Assembly (NCBI RefSeq): GCF_035918155.1
Contig: NZ_CP109327.1
Span: 3,782,001-3,846,000, forward strand
Length of the DNA: 64,000 nt
Direction: 5' to 3'
Source: Streptomyces sp. NBC_01591
Lineage (GTDB): Bacteria > Actinomycetota > Actinomycetes > Streptomycetales > Streptomycetaceae
Within the stretch, counting starts at the first letter, position 1, and each line of letters begins with the position of its first letter. The translations under genes were made by a program, and so were the position numbers. Below are positions 23,982 through 32,111 of this stretch, one piece after another. Under the pieces are notes generated by a model. That model was given only the letters and a program-made list of their open reading frames with translations. It did not search any database and was not told the DNA's origin.

Positions 23982-24671
23982 TCACCACTCCTCGTCGTAG
24001 CCGATCACCCGGAAGCTGCCCGCGACGCCGTTGTTGATGAACCCGCCGCCTTGGACGTTGGGGGTCACGACACCGTAGGTGCTGCCGTAGGGGCCGACCG
24101 TGGCGACCGGAGCACCGCCGTCACAGGCGAACCCACGAAAGACCTCGACCGCGTGCCGGCTGTCGTTGTAGATGCTGAAGCTGCTCGATCCCAGCCCGCT
24201 GGCCGCGGGGACGCAGCCCCCCGGATAGGCGGAGTACTCCCGTTCGTTGAAGTAGATCTTCTCCTCCCCCTTCCGGTCGTAGCCGCGGTCGCGCCCGCCC
24301 CGGCCGCCGCCGTCGTCGTCGCGCCCGCCCCGGCCGCCGCCGTCGTCGTCGCGCCCGCCCCGGCCGCCGCCGCCGTCGTCGCGCCCGCCCCGGCCGCCGC
24401 CCTCGTCGTCGCGCCCTCCGCGGTCGGAGCCCTCGCGGTCGGAGCCCTTGTCCCCCTTGTCCCCCTCGCCCTCCGTTCCGCTTTCGCTTCCGAGGGGGGC
24501 CGGTGCGGGGGCGGCCTGCCGGGCGGGCTGGGCGGCCCGGTGAACGGGCTGCTCGACCCGCGCGGCGGCCGGTTCGGCCTGGGTGGCTCCGTCAGTCGCA
24601 TAGGTGATGCCGGTGGCAAGGGCCGCTGCGCCGACCACGGCGGCCGCCACAGCGAAGGTACGCGTAGGCAT
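23982..24671 (-). CDS. Secreted Gly/Arg/Asp-repeat protein
   Basis: 229 aa. A signal peptide (first ~25 residues, RTFAVAAAVVGAAALATG) is followed by a Pro/Ala/Glu spacer. A repetitive tract GGRGGRDD-x-G is repeated four or five times (near 85-128). A compact C-terminal domain of about 95 residues (KIYFNEREYSAYPGGC, SFSIYNDSRHAVEVF, FACDGGAP) has two Cys that may form a disulfide. It is probably exported and bound to the cell surface or extracellular. The family is unknown. Confidence 0.65.
   Translation of the reverse strand: MPTRTFAVAAAVVGAAALATGITYATDGATQAEPAAARVEQPVHRAAQPARQAAPAPAPLGSESGTEGEGDKGDKGSDREGSDRGGRDDEGGGRGGRDDGGGGRGGRDDDGGGRGGRDDDGGGRGGRDRGYDRKGEEKIYFNEREYSAYPGGCVPAASGLGSSSFSIYNDSRHAVEVFRGFACDGGAPVATVGPYGSTYGVVTPNVQGGGFINNGVAGSFRVIGYDEEW
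24290..24415 (-). repeat. 30-bp tandem repeats in the secreted protein gene
   Basis: About four copies of a 30-bp GC-rich unit encode the GGRGGRDDDG repeats. Copies differ at a few positions, so the number probably changes by slippage. Confidence 0.8.
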
Positions 24672-25036
24672 GTCACTTCTCTCCGTCTCAGAGACGTCGG
24701 CCGGACGGCCAACCTGCGGCGAACGTACCGACGGGCCCCATACCTGTCATTTCGGGCACGTCCAGGGCGTGACACCGCAGGACCGGTCGGGTACAAAGAA
24801 GGCATTCCATGCATATCCGCACCGATGCCGCTGTCCAGGAGCTCAGCGTTCCGGACCCGGGCCGGGCGTCAGCAGTTGCGGACCGACCAGACGGGGCTCC
24901 ACGAGACCCCCTTCTGCTCGCGGGCCACCCTCTTGTCGGCAGCCGAGTTGACGGCCGACTCCCGTGCGGTTCCCCAGCAGTCTGCGGCGGCGGGAGAACG
25001 GTGCGCGCGTCGTTTTGGGCCAGCCAAAATCGTCGG
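24672..25036. other. Intergenic region, no supported gene
   Basis: 365 bp between two minus-strand genes. It must contain the promoter of the secreted protein. A TTTTGG-GCCAG-CCAAAA hairpin (25014-25030) just past the end of the 25037 gene may be its terminator. A plus-strand frame 24809-25054 has no ribosome site or recognisable sequence. Confidence 0.4.
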
Positions 25037-26020
25037 TCAGCAGCCCTCGAGTAATCGGCGGCCCACTGGAGTTGCCGTATGCCGGACCCACTTGCCGTCC
25101 CGCCGGCTCGCGACGAGCCCGCCCTCCCGCAGCACGGCCAGCTGCTGGCTGACGCTCGGCAGCGAGTATCCGGTCGCTTCGGCCAGCTCGGAAGTGGAGG
25201 CGCAGTCGCGGGCAGCGGTCTCGTACAGGAGCGCGGCGCGGGCCGGGCCCAGTAATCGGGCCAGTGCGGCCGGGGACGCGGAGGGCGGGGCAGTCGTACG
25301 GTCGACCGGGTAGATCAGCACCGGCCGCAGCCCGTCGTCCGCCAGGGTGATCGGCTGCCGCCAGCAGAAGTACGACGGGACCAGGAGCAGCCCTCTGCCA
25401 TCCAGGTGCAGATCGCGCTCGACCGGATAGCTGACGGTCAGCACGGGCGGCTCCCAGACCGCCATCGGCCGCAGGCTTTCCAGCAGCGCCCGCGTCCCAC
25501 CGTCCACCACGGCGCGGGTGCGCAGGGCCGTGTCGGCCGCCGTGGCAGCGCCGATGCGGCGCCACAGTGGCGCGATGAACTCCCGGTGGTACGTGCGCAG
25601 GTTGCCGCCCAGGGCGGTCAGCGCCGCGACGTCGCCCCGGGCCAGCTCCGCGCCCGCCCACGGCCGTCCGCCGCTCGCCGACAGCAGGGCCAGTTCGTGG
25701 CGTAATCGGCGTCGCGGTGTCGCGAGCACCCGGTCGATGCCCGAGCGGAGATCATCGGGGCCGTCGTCGACGGACGGGGTGAGGAAGTCCGGGAAGTAGG
25801 CGGCACGCGGCACCAGACTGCGCAGCGCCGACGCCGCGTCCCGGGCCGCTCCGCCCCGGCGGAGCAGTCCGCCGGCCGCCTGCCGCCACGGGTCGAAGGC
25901 GAGCGCGCCCTCGCGGTTCTGCAGGCGGCACAGGCTGCACACGATTTCCCAGAGCGGGTCGGGACGGCGCGCGATGCGCACGTTCTCCAGATCTCTGCCC
26001 GTGAAGTGGATACGCAGCAT
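25037..26020 (-). CDS. ArsR-type transcriptional regulator with large N-terminal domain
   Basis: 327 aa from ATG 26020 (GGGGGAAG upstream). The C-terminal ~80 residues form an ArsR winged helix (AARDCASTSELAEATGYSLP, VSQQLAVLREGGLVASRRDGK). The long front part (residues 1-240) is the domain found in actinobacterial ArsR-like regulators that often neighbour transporter genes; it begins LRIHFTGRDLENVRIA and contains RTYHREFIAPLWRRI. No target gene is adjacent in the same direction; the region before it is about 190 bp with its own promoter. Confidence 0.75.
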   Translation of the reverse strand: MLRIHFTGRDLENVRIARRPDPLWEIVCSLCRLQNREGALAFDPWRQAAGGLLRRGGAARDAASALRSLVPRAAYFPDFLTPSVDDGPDDLRSGIDRVLATPRRRLRHELALLSASGGRPWAGAELARGDVAALTALGGNLRTYHREFIAPLWRRIGAATAADTALRTRAVVDGGTRALLESLRPMAVWEPPVLTVSYPVERDLHLDGRGLLLVPSYFCWRQPITLADDGLRPVLIYPVDRTTAPPSASPAALARLLGPARAALLYETAARDCASTSELAEATGYSLPSVSQQLAVLREGGLVASRRDGKWVRHTATPVGRRLLEGC

Positions 26021-26141
26021 GGCTTCCCCCCGTTGGCCATCGAGCTCGACGGAAATCCTGACACGCACGGGGCTCCGGGCCACGGCGGCGCGACCGGCCG
26101 CAGCGAAGCCTGAGAGATTCTGGCCACCCTGAAATTCGCGC

Positions 26142-26169
26142 GGCGGAACCCGGTCGGCCGGGTCCCGCC
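26142..26169 (-). terminator. Terminator after the DPBB protein gene
   Basis: GGCGGAACCCGG pairs with CCGGGTCCCGCC with one mismatch over a 4-nt loop, about 42 nt past the stop at 26211. Confidence 0.65.
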
Positions 26170-26210
26170 GTTTGAGACCTACCGAGAACCTCTGCTCGGG
26201 AGTGCGCCGA

Positions 26211-26849
26211 CTACTCCACGAAACGCCAAGTGACGTCGATCGACCCCTGGTCGAGGGAAGCGAGCGCCTGGTATGCGGCGGGCGTCAGATCGAGGCCATA
26301 CATTGGCGAAGTCGGGCTTGCGTCAAGGACCGTCGCGGTTATGGACTTTCCGTTGTGCGTGACTACGACCTTCCTTCCGCACTGAAGAGCCGGGGATCCG
26401 GATCCGAACATGCGGTAGTCGAGCGCAACAACGAAATCGCTGTCCCCGATGGCTTGGCCGCACGCCCCCGGCACCCCGTTGGGGCTGTAGAAACTCGCCG
26501 TTCCGCTGTAGTCCTGCGACGGCTGGTCCGGTGACTCGCCCTGCTCCGGGGGCGGTGTCGTCGTCCGGTCCGGCTCCGGGGGCGGTGCCGTTGTCCTGCT
26601 CTGCTCCGGGGGCGGCGTTGTTGTGCTGCCCGGCCCCGGAGGTGATGCCGTTGTGCTGCCCGGTTCCGGGGCGAGAGTGGAACGGGGCGACTCGGTCAGG
26701 GTGGGGGCGGGTTCCGGTTGCCCTGACGTGCTCGATGCCGGGACGGGGGTGTCGGCGTCCTCCGAAGCGGAGGCGGTGGCGACGATCACGGCAGCGGAGC
26801 CGACGGCCAGTAATGCGGCCGCCGCGATTTTGGCGATCTTTGCTCTCAA
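26211..26849 (-). CDS. Secreted double-psi beta-barrel (RlpA/expansin-like) protein
   Basis: 212 aa from TTG 26849, chosen because GAGAGGGA lies just upstream; GTG 26870 is an alternative. The signal peptide is RAKIAKIAAAALLAVGSAAVIV. A Pro/Thr linker with repeats of PPPEQ/PPPEP follows (~60-110), then a ~95-residue DPBB domain: YSGTASFYSPNGVPGACG, FVVALDYRMF, GKSITATVLDASP, YGLDLTPAAYQALA. Such domains bind or cleave cell-wall polymers. The catalytic Asp in TVLDASP is present. It is likely extracellular and attached to the wall through the linker. Confidence 0.8.
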   Translation of the reverse strand: MRAKIAKIAAAALLAVGSAAVIVATASASEDADTPVPASSTSGQPEPAPTLTESPRSTLAPEPGSTTASPPGPGSTTTPPPEQSRTTAPPPEPDRTTTPPPEQGESPDQPSQDYSGTASFYSPNGVPGACGQAIGDSDFVVALDYRMFGSGSPALQCGRKVVVTHNGKSITATVLDASPTSPMYGLDLTPAAYQALASLDQGSIDVTWRFVE

Positions 26850-26935
26850 CGTTCCCTCTCTGAATGTCACATTCCGGACGGCGCGTATGCGAGGCATTCG
26901 TGGCGGGGGATGCCATGAAGTTCCCTCGCGACCAC

Positions 26936-26979
26936 GCCGCTGCGGTCGTCGGCCCGCGTGGGCCGACGACCGCGGCGGC
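26936..26979 (-). other. Long GC hairpin upstream of the DPBB gene
   Basis: A 14-bp perfect stem (26942-26955 with 26960-26973, loop GCGT) is extended by further pairs on both sides. It lies about 90 bp before the DPBB start and could be a leader structure or a second terminator behind the PBP gene. Confidence 0.5.
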
Positions 26980-27076
26980 CCCATGATGGCCAATCCCGCT
27001 GATGCTCCACTGACGCCCGCTGACGCCCGCTGACGTTCGGCAACAGCCGGCGAACGCCGGGCGCCCGTACGCACGA

Positions 27077-27116
27077 GGGCCGGGCGCCGCACCGTCTGGT
27101 GCGGGTCGCCCGGCCC
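27077..27116 (-). terminator. Terminator after the PBP gene
   Basis: GGGCCGGGCG and CGCACC pair with GGTGCG and CGCCCGGCCC around the loop GTCT, with a small internal bulge. It sits 30 nt past the stop of the PBP gene. Confidence 0.75.
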
Positions 27117-27145
27117 TTGCGTTCACCTCGGTTGCGGGTCGCGGG

Positions 27146-28627
27146 CTACTTCCCCAGCACCGCCTTCATCACGCTCTTCGCGATCGGCGCGCCCAGCCGG
27201 CCACCGGAGATGTCCGATCGGGAGATGTCCATGGCCGTCGGGTCGATGAACACCGCAACCGCCACCGACTTGCCGTCGGCCTCGCCGTACGAGACGAACC
27301 AGCCGTACGGCACCTCGTCGTTCACGTCGACACCGCGCTGCGCCGTGCCGGTCTTGCCGCCGACCGTGACTCCGTCGATCAAGGCCCGCTGGGCGCTGCC
27401 CTCCTTGGCCGTGAACTCCATCATTTCCTGGACCTTCTTCGCCGTCTCCTCGGACACGGCCTGGCTCTTGAGCTTCGGCTCGTGCTTCTCCAGGACCGAC
27501 AGGTCGGGGCCGCGCAGCTCGTCCACGATGTACGGCTGCATCAGCTTGCCGTCGTTGGCGAGGGCGGCCGTCACCATGGCCATCTGCATCGGGGTGCTGG
27601 TGAGGCTGCCCTGCCCCATGCCCGTCAGCGCGGTTCCGGGCTTGTCCAGTTCGTTCGGGTAGAGGCTCTTGGTGGCGAGCATGTCGCCGAATTCCTTGTC
27701 GTAGACATCGGCGTTGAAGCCGAAGTTCTCCGCGGTCTCACGCATCTTCTCGTCGCCGACCTTGGACGCCGCGTCGAGGAAGACGTTGTTGCAGGAGTAC
27801 TGCATCGCGGTCTTCATGGACGCCTTGTTGCACACCGCGTCGCCGGCCTCGCTGCCGATCTTGTTCGTGGAGAGCGGCAGGGGGTACGGGGAGACGGCGT
27901 CGGATGCCGCGTCGACGTCGGTGACCACGCCGTTCTCCAGGGCTGCGGCCGCGGTGAGGATCTTGAACGTCGAACCGGGCGGGAAGGTCTCACGCAGCGG
28001 GCGGTTGGCCAGCGGCTTGCTCTTGTCGTCGACGAGCGCCTGGAACTTGTCCCCCTCCTTGAACGAGTTCCCGGCGAAGACGGACGGGTCGTACGAGGGA
28101 GTGGAGACGAGGGCCAAGACCTTCCCCGTGCTCGGCTCCAACGCGACGACCGCGCCCCGTGCGCCGAGGTCGGTCAGTCCCTTGTAGCCGGCCTTCTGCG
28201 CCTTCGGGTCGATCGTGGTGATCACATCACCGCCGCGCCGCTGCTCGCCGGTGATGATGTCCTTGGCGTGCCGGAACGCGAAGCGGTCGTCCTGGCCGCT
28301 GAGGATGCTGTCGTACGTCTTCTCCAGGAGGGACATGCCCTGCGCCTGGGAGGCGTATCCAGTGACGGGGGCGTACATCGGGCCCTGCTTGAAGGTCCGC
28401 TGGTACTTGAAGTCCGTTCCTTCGACCGCCTTGGAACCGGTGATCGCGTCGCTGCCCACGATGATGTCGCCGCGCGGGGTGGCGAACTGGGTGATCTTCA
28501 CCCGGCGGTTCTTCTCATGATTGGCCAGGGGCTCGCTCTTGACGTACTGGAGCCAGTTGGCCCGCAGCAGCAGCGCCATCACCAGCAGCCCGCAGAATAT
28601 GGCTATGTGCCGCAACGGCCTGTTCAT
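27146..28627 (-). CDS. Class B penicillin-binding protein (PBP2/PbpA-like transpeptidase)
   Basis: 493 aa. One N-terminal membrane helix (HIAIFCGLLVMALLL) is followed by a dimerisation domain starting ATPRGDII. The transpeptidase domain has STFK near residue 219, SCN in YSCNN near 285 and KTG in GGKTGTA near 424. It cross-links peptidoglycan outside the membrane, usually together with a SEDS glycosyltransferase. No rodA/ftsW gene is next to it here, so this is a stand-alone paralogue, as is common in streptomycetes. The first residues MNRPLRHIA and the whole length fit PbpA-type proteins. Confidence 0.9.
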   Translation of the reverse strand: MNRPLRHIAIFCGLLVMALLLRANWLQYVKSEPLANHEKNRRVKITQFATPRGDIIVGSDAITGSKAVEGTDFKYQRTFKQGPMYAPVTGYASQAQGMSLLEKTYDSILSGQDDRFAFRHAKDIITGEQRRGGDVITTIDPKAQKAGYKGLTDLGARGAVVALEPSTGKVLALVSTPSYDPSVFAGNSFKEGDKFQALVDDKSKPLANRPLRETFPPGSTFKILTAAAALENGVVTDVDAASDAVSPYPLPLSTNKIGSEAGDAVCNKASMKTAMQYSCNNVFLDAASKVGDEKMRETAENFGFNADVYDKEFGDMLATKSLYPNELDKPGTALTGMGQGSLTSTPMQMAMVTAALANDGKLMQPYIVDELRGPDLSVLEKHEPKLKSQAVSEETAKKVQEMMEFTAKEGSAQRALIDGVTVGGKTGTAQRGVDVNDEVPYGWFVSYGEADGKSVAVAVFIDPTAMDISRSDISGGRLGAPIAKSVMKAVLGK

Positions 28628-28757
28628 CCTGATCCACTCCCGTACTCACGAACGTTCGATCCCTAACTGAGGAAGATGCCGAACACGGGCAAATGGTTGC
28701 ACCCGCAACCATCTGCGAGCCGACTGAGGCTCGGGCGGCCCCTGTCTACGCAGGCCG

Positions 28758-29603
28758 TCACAGATACTCCGCGTACGCGTCCAGCGCCCGCAGCACCTCC
28801 GGCTCGCCCGCCGGGGGCAGCTGCAGGACGATCTCCTCGATGCCCAGGTCCGCGTAGTGCGCCAGCTTGCCCGCGCTCGGGAGGACCGCGTACGGGACGA
28901 CCTGGAGGTGCTTCGGGTCGCGGTCCGCCGCCTCCCAGGCCTCGCGGAGCTTCGGCACGGATTCGGTCAGGCCCCGGCCGCCGATGGGGAGCCAGCCGTC
29001 GGCGTACTCGGCGATGTGGGCGAACAGCTTCGGGCCCGCCGCGCCGCCGATCAGGGTGCGGGGGCCGTTCACCGGGCCGCGGGGCTCCTGGACCGGCTTC
29101 GGGTACGCATGGCTGGCCCGGACCGAGACGAACTCGCCCTCGTACGCCGTGGGTTCGTCCGACCACAGGGCGCGCATCAGGGCCAGCCGGTCGCGGACGA
29201 GGTCGCGGCGGGCCGGCCAGTCCACGCCGTGGTCCGCGGCCTCCTCGACGTTCCAGCCGTAGCCGACGCCCAGTGTGAACCGGCCGCCGGAGAGATGGTC
29301 GAGGGTGGCGACCTGCTTCGCCAGGTCGATCGGGTCGTGCTGGGCGACGAGCGTGATGCCGGTGCCCAGCGTGAGGCGTTCGGTGACGGCGGCGGCCTGG
29401 GCGAGGGCGACGAAGGGGTCGAGGGTGCGGCCGTACTCGGGCGGGAGTTCGCCGCCCGCCGGGTAGGGGGTGTCCCTGCTCACCGGGATGTGGGTGTGCT
29501 CGGGCAGGTAGAGCCCGCCGAAGCCGCGCTGTTCGAGCTCGCGGGCGAGCCGCAGCGGCGTGATCGTCTCATCGGTGAGGAAGATCGTTGTGGCGATCCG
29601 CAT
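28758..29603 (-). CDS. LLM-class F420-dependent oxidoreductase
   Basis: 281 aa from ATG 29603. Luciferase-like TIM barrel: GFGGLYLPEHTHIPV (near 30-44), LTLGTGITLVAQHDPI, LSGGRFTLGVGYGWN (near 108-122), and GPRTLIGGAAGPKLFAHIAEYADGWLP. These match the TIGR03619-type F420-dependent branch. The reaction is unknown. The gene stands alone. The same genome region encodes FO synthase (fbiC), so the cofactor is made. Confidence 0.85.
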   Translation of the reverse strand: MRIATTIFLTDETITPLRLARELEQRGFGGLYLPEHTHIPVSRDTPYPAGGELPPEYGRTLDPFVALAQAAAVTERLTLGTGITLVAQHDPIDLAKQVATLDHLSGGRFTLGVGYGWNVEEAADHGVDWPARRDLVRDRLALMRALWSDEPTAYEGEFVSVRASHAYPKPVQEPRGPVNGPRTLIGGAAGPKLFAHIAEYADGWLPIGGRGLTESVPKLREAWEAADRDPKHLQVVPYAVLPSAGKLAHYADLGIEEIVLQLPPAGEPEVLRALDAYAEYL

Positions 29604-29829
29604 CTGAGGACACCTCCGTCGTGATCCGGTGAGGGACGAGAACCCAACGTATGCCGTGCGGTGCGGAAAGCCGAGCATGCGGGAGCCGGGGGGAATTGGG
29701 GAATCGGGGAGTTGAGGGGGCGGCCCGTTCAGGTATTCCGGCGTTCTTCCGGAGTTCACCGCCGGCCGCCAGGGTTTCGGGTGCGCGTCATTCCTCGCCA
29801 CCCACGACAACCGGGGAGCCCTTCGCATG

Positions 29830-30272
29830 TCCACCGTGAGCCGGACGTGGTGGGGCTGCCGCAGACCGTCGTCCTCGCCGAAGAACTGTCGCGCGAGGCG
29901 ATCGTGGCCGGCATCCGGGCCGGGCACTCGTACATCGCCGAGTCGTCCGCCGTCACGCTCGCCTTCGGCGTCTCGGGCGGGCGCGGGCTGCATGCCGGGA
30001 TCGGCGAGCGGCTGCGGGTGGACGGGGACGACACCCCGGTCACCGTCCGGCTGGAGGTGACCGGGGCACCCGGCTGCACGGCGCACTTCGTCACCGACCA
30101 GGGCACGCTGTTCACGGCCGGGCTCCCCGAGTCGGGCACGGGGACCGTGGAGTGGCGTACTACTCCGGCCTACGCGGCCTATGTACGGGCCGAGGTCCGG
30201 CATCCGGCGACGGTGCCGGGGCTGCCGGGGGCACTGGCGGCGCTCACCAATCCGGTGTTCCTGGAGGGGTAG
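29830..30272 (+). pseudogene. C-terminal remnant of a PHP/CehA-type metallohydrolase
   Basis: The frame ending at 30272 contains HREPDVVGLPQTVVLAEEL, IVAGIRAGHSYIAES, VTLAFGVSGGRG and ALTNPVFLEG. This is the last third of the ~400-aa secreted PHP-domain (CehA/McbA-like) proteins of streptomycetes. The N-terminal part with the metal-binding His and Asp residues is absent, and the upstream sequence does not continue the family. A GTG at 29848 could start translation but no ribosome site is seen. Most likely a deletion remnant. Its end overlaps the convergent exporter gene. Confidence 0.65.
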
Positions 30273-31263
30273 GGGCAGGCCGGGCGGGTGCGGTGGCCCG
30301 GGGCCGGGAGACCGGGGCCGCGCCGCCGCGTGCGCGTACGCGGACGGGCCGGGCCGGGGCGGTCAGCACGCCCAGGCAGGCGATGACGAGGGCGATGCCG
30401 GTCCAGCCGAGGGCGGGGAGGTGTTCGCCGACGACCAGGACCGCGAAGACGGCCGCCACGGCGGGCTCCAGCAGGGACAGGGTCGTCGCGGTACTGACCG
30501 GGATGCGGGACAGGCCGAAGCCGAACAGGACGTACCCGGTGAACATCGGCACCAGCGCCATGTAGAGCCCGACGCCCGCGTTCGTCCAGGAGGCGACCAG
30601 CGGTGCGCCGGTGGCCAGCAGGACCGGTACGAGCATCAGCCCGCCGAGGCCGAACACCGCCCCCATGGCCGCCCGCGAGGTGATGCCGCGGGTGATGAGG
30701 CGGTGCGCCGCCCACGCGTACACGGCATAGGTCACGCCCGCGACCAGCCCGAGCCCGACGCCCACGACGGTCTGCCGGACGGAGCCCGCGCCGGTTCCGG
30801 TTCCGGCCTGCGCGGCCTCGGCCGCGCACAGCAGCACCGTGCCGGCCAGCCCCAGCGCGGCTCCGGCCATCCATCTCCGGGACAGGCGCCGGCCGTCGGC
30901 GAGCCGCTCGATCAGGGCCGATGCCAGCGGGGCCGAGCCGATGGAGACGACCGTGCCGACCGCGACACCGGCCAGGTGCATGGAGGTGTAGAACGCGAGC
31001 GGATACAGCGCCACGCCCGCTCCCCCGACGAGCACGATCCGCCACTGCGCCCTCAGCTCCGCGCGGCCCCGTGCGATGCCGCGCCCGGCCAGCAGCGCCT
31101 GGAGCAGGCCGCCCAGGCCCATCGCGGCGGCGCCGATCGCCAGCGGCCCGACCTGGGGTGCGAAGGTCGCCGCGGTGCCCGTGGTGCCCCAGAGCACCGA
31201 AGCCAGCAGGACCGCGAGTGCGCCGAGGCCCGGTCCGGCGGTGCGCCGGGCGGGCCGGGTCAC
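30244..31263 (-). CDS. EamA/DMT-family exporter
   Basis: 339 aa with ten predicted membrane helices in two EamA halves (LGALAVLLASVLWGTTGTAA at the start; GLVAGVTYAVYAWAAHR in the second half, then PLLEP-like SLLEPAVAAVFAVLVVGE). It probably exports small metabolites or toxic compounds from the cytoplasm. The GTG start overlaps the TetR gene's TGA (GTGA), so the two are one operon and TetR likely controls the exporter. The C-terminal ~35 residues are a Pro/Arg-rich cytoplasmic tail. Confidence 0.85.
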   Translation of the reverse strand: MTRPARRTAGPGLGALAVLLASVLWGTTGTAATFAPQVGPLAIGAAAMGLGGLLQALLAGRGIARGRAELRAQWRIVLVGGAGVALYPLAFYTSMHLAGVAVGTVVSIGSAPLASALIERLADGRRLSRRWMAGAALGLAGTVLLCAAEAAQAGTGTGAGSVRQTVVGVGLGLVAGVTYAVYAWAAHRLITRGITSRAAMGAVFGLGGLMLVPVLLATGAPLVASWTNAGVGLYMALVPMFTGYVLFGFGLSRIPVSTATTLSLLEPAVAAVFAVLVVGEHLPALGWTGIALVIACLGVLTAPARPVRVRARGGAAPVSRPRATAPARPAPTPPGTPDW

Positions 31264-31856
31264 AGGGTGCCCACCAGGGCTGCCGCCAGGTCCCGGGCAC
31301 TCCGCATCCGTCCGCTGTCGCCTTCGAGGCCCGCGCGCACAATGGCCCCTTCGAGCAGGAACGCCAGGTGCTCCGCCGTGACCCGGGCCTTCTCCTCCTG
31401 GCCGGGCAGCAGCTCCTGGAGGTGGGCGGACAGGAGGCTCTCGATCTGCTCCTTGTGCCGGCGGACCACCGTCCGGCCCTCGTGCCCGTTGGGCAGTTCG
31501 GCGGCGGCGTTGAGCAGTCCGCAGCCGCGGAAGCCGTGCTCGTAGGCGAGTTCGGCATGGTCGGCGTAGGCGTCGAAGACGGCCAGCACGGCGTCTGCCG
31601 GGCCCTGCACTTCGGCCAGCCGTTGCCGGTAGAGGTCGAGCCACTCCTCGTGCCTGGCCTGGAGGTAGGCGCGGACGAGGTCGTCCTTGGAGTCGAAGTT
31701 GTTGTAGAGGCTCATCTTGGCGACGCCGGCCTCGGCCGTGATCGCGTCGATCCCCGTCGCCGCCACGCCGTCGGCGTAGAACCGGCGCGCGGCGGCATCG
31801 AGGATCCGGCCGCGCGCCGCCCCCCGCCGCCGCTTCACGGCCTTCGCGTCATCCAT
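31260..31856 (-). CDS. TetR-family regulator controlling the EamA exporter
   Basis: 198 aa. The HTH is at ~14-60 (RILDAAARRFYADGVAATGI, ITAEAGVAKMSLYNNFDSKDDL). The ligand domain resembles the TetR_C subgroup with a GCGLLNAAAE motif near 112. It is the first gene of the TetR-EamA operon. A perfect palindrome TTAGGTAG-N6-CTACCTAA lies 19 bp upstream of the start and is the likely operator. Confidence 0.85.
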   Translation of the reverse strand: MDDAKAVKRRRGAARGRILDAAARRFYADGVAATGIDAITAEAGVAKMSLYNNFDSKDDLVRAYLQARHEEWLDLYRQRLAEVQGPADAVLAVFDAYADHAELAYEHGFRGCGLLNAAAELPNGHEGRTVVRRHKEQIESLLSAHLQELLPGQEEKARVTAEHLAFLLEGAIVRAGLEGDSGRMRSARDLAAALVGTL

Positions 31857-31874
31857 GTCCGTCCGCCTCCTTAA

Positions 31875-31896
31875 TTAGGTAGGTCAGTCTACCTAA
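31875..31896. promoter_or_regulatory. TetR operator TTAGGTAG-N6-CTACCTAA
   Basis: A perfect 8+6+8 palindrome directly before the TetR start. AT-rich flanks suggest it overlaps the promoter. The TAGGTAG-type half-site is typical of this TetR subgroup. Confidence 0.75.
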
Positions 31897-31974
31897 CAAT
31901 GAGGGCGGCGCCGACCCGGGGCGAGCCGATACCGAGCCGCCGCGTGCAGGCCCGGCCCTGCACGACCGCCAACA

Positions 31975-32005
31975 ATCTCGACGTCAAGATACTTGACAGC
32001 GAGAT
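31975..32005. promoter_or_regulatory. MarR-like operator between TetR and LigD genes
   Basis: ATCTCG-AC-GTCAAG-ATA-CTTGAC-AG-CGAGAT is a 31-bp palindrome with only the AC/AG pair unmatched. The GTCAAG/CTTGAC core resembles MarR-family sites. It lies 107 bp before the LigD-like gene. No marR gene is in the window. Confidence 0.55.
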
Positions 32006-32111
32006 ACCTTCGGCGCGGACCGGCACCGGAACCCGTCCCGGTGCGCTTCGCGGCCGGGGGCGTCACAGTGGAAGGGAGCACCGGGCGGGGGCTGCCGTAG
32101 GAGGTGTCGGG

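Noticed and set aside
24809..25054. 81-codon plus-strand frame
   Set aside because: Runs into the regulator gene on the other strand; composition and lack of ribosome site do not support it.
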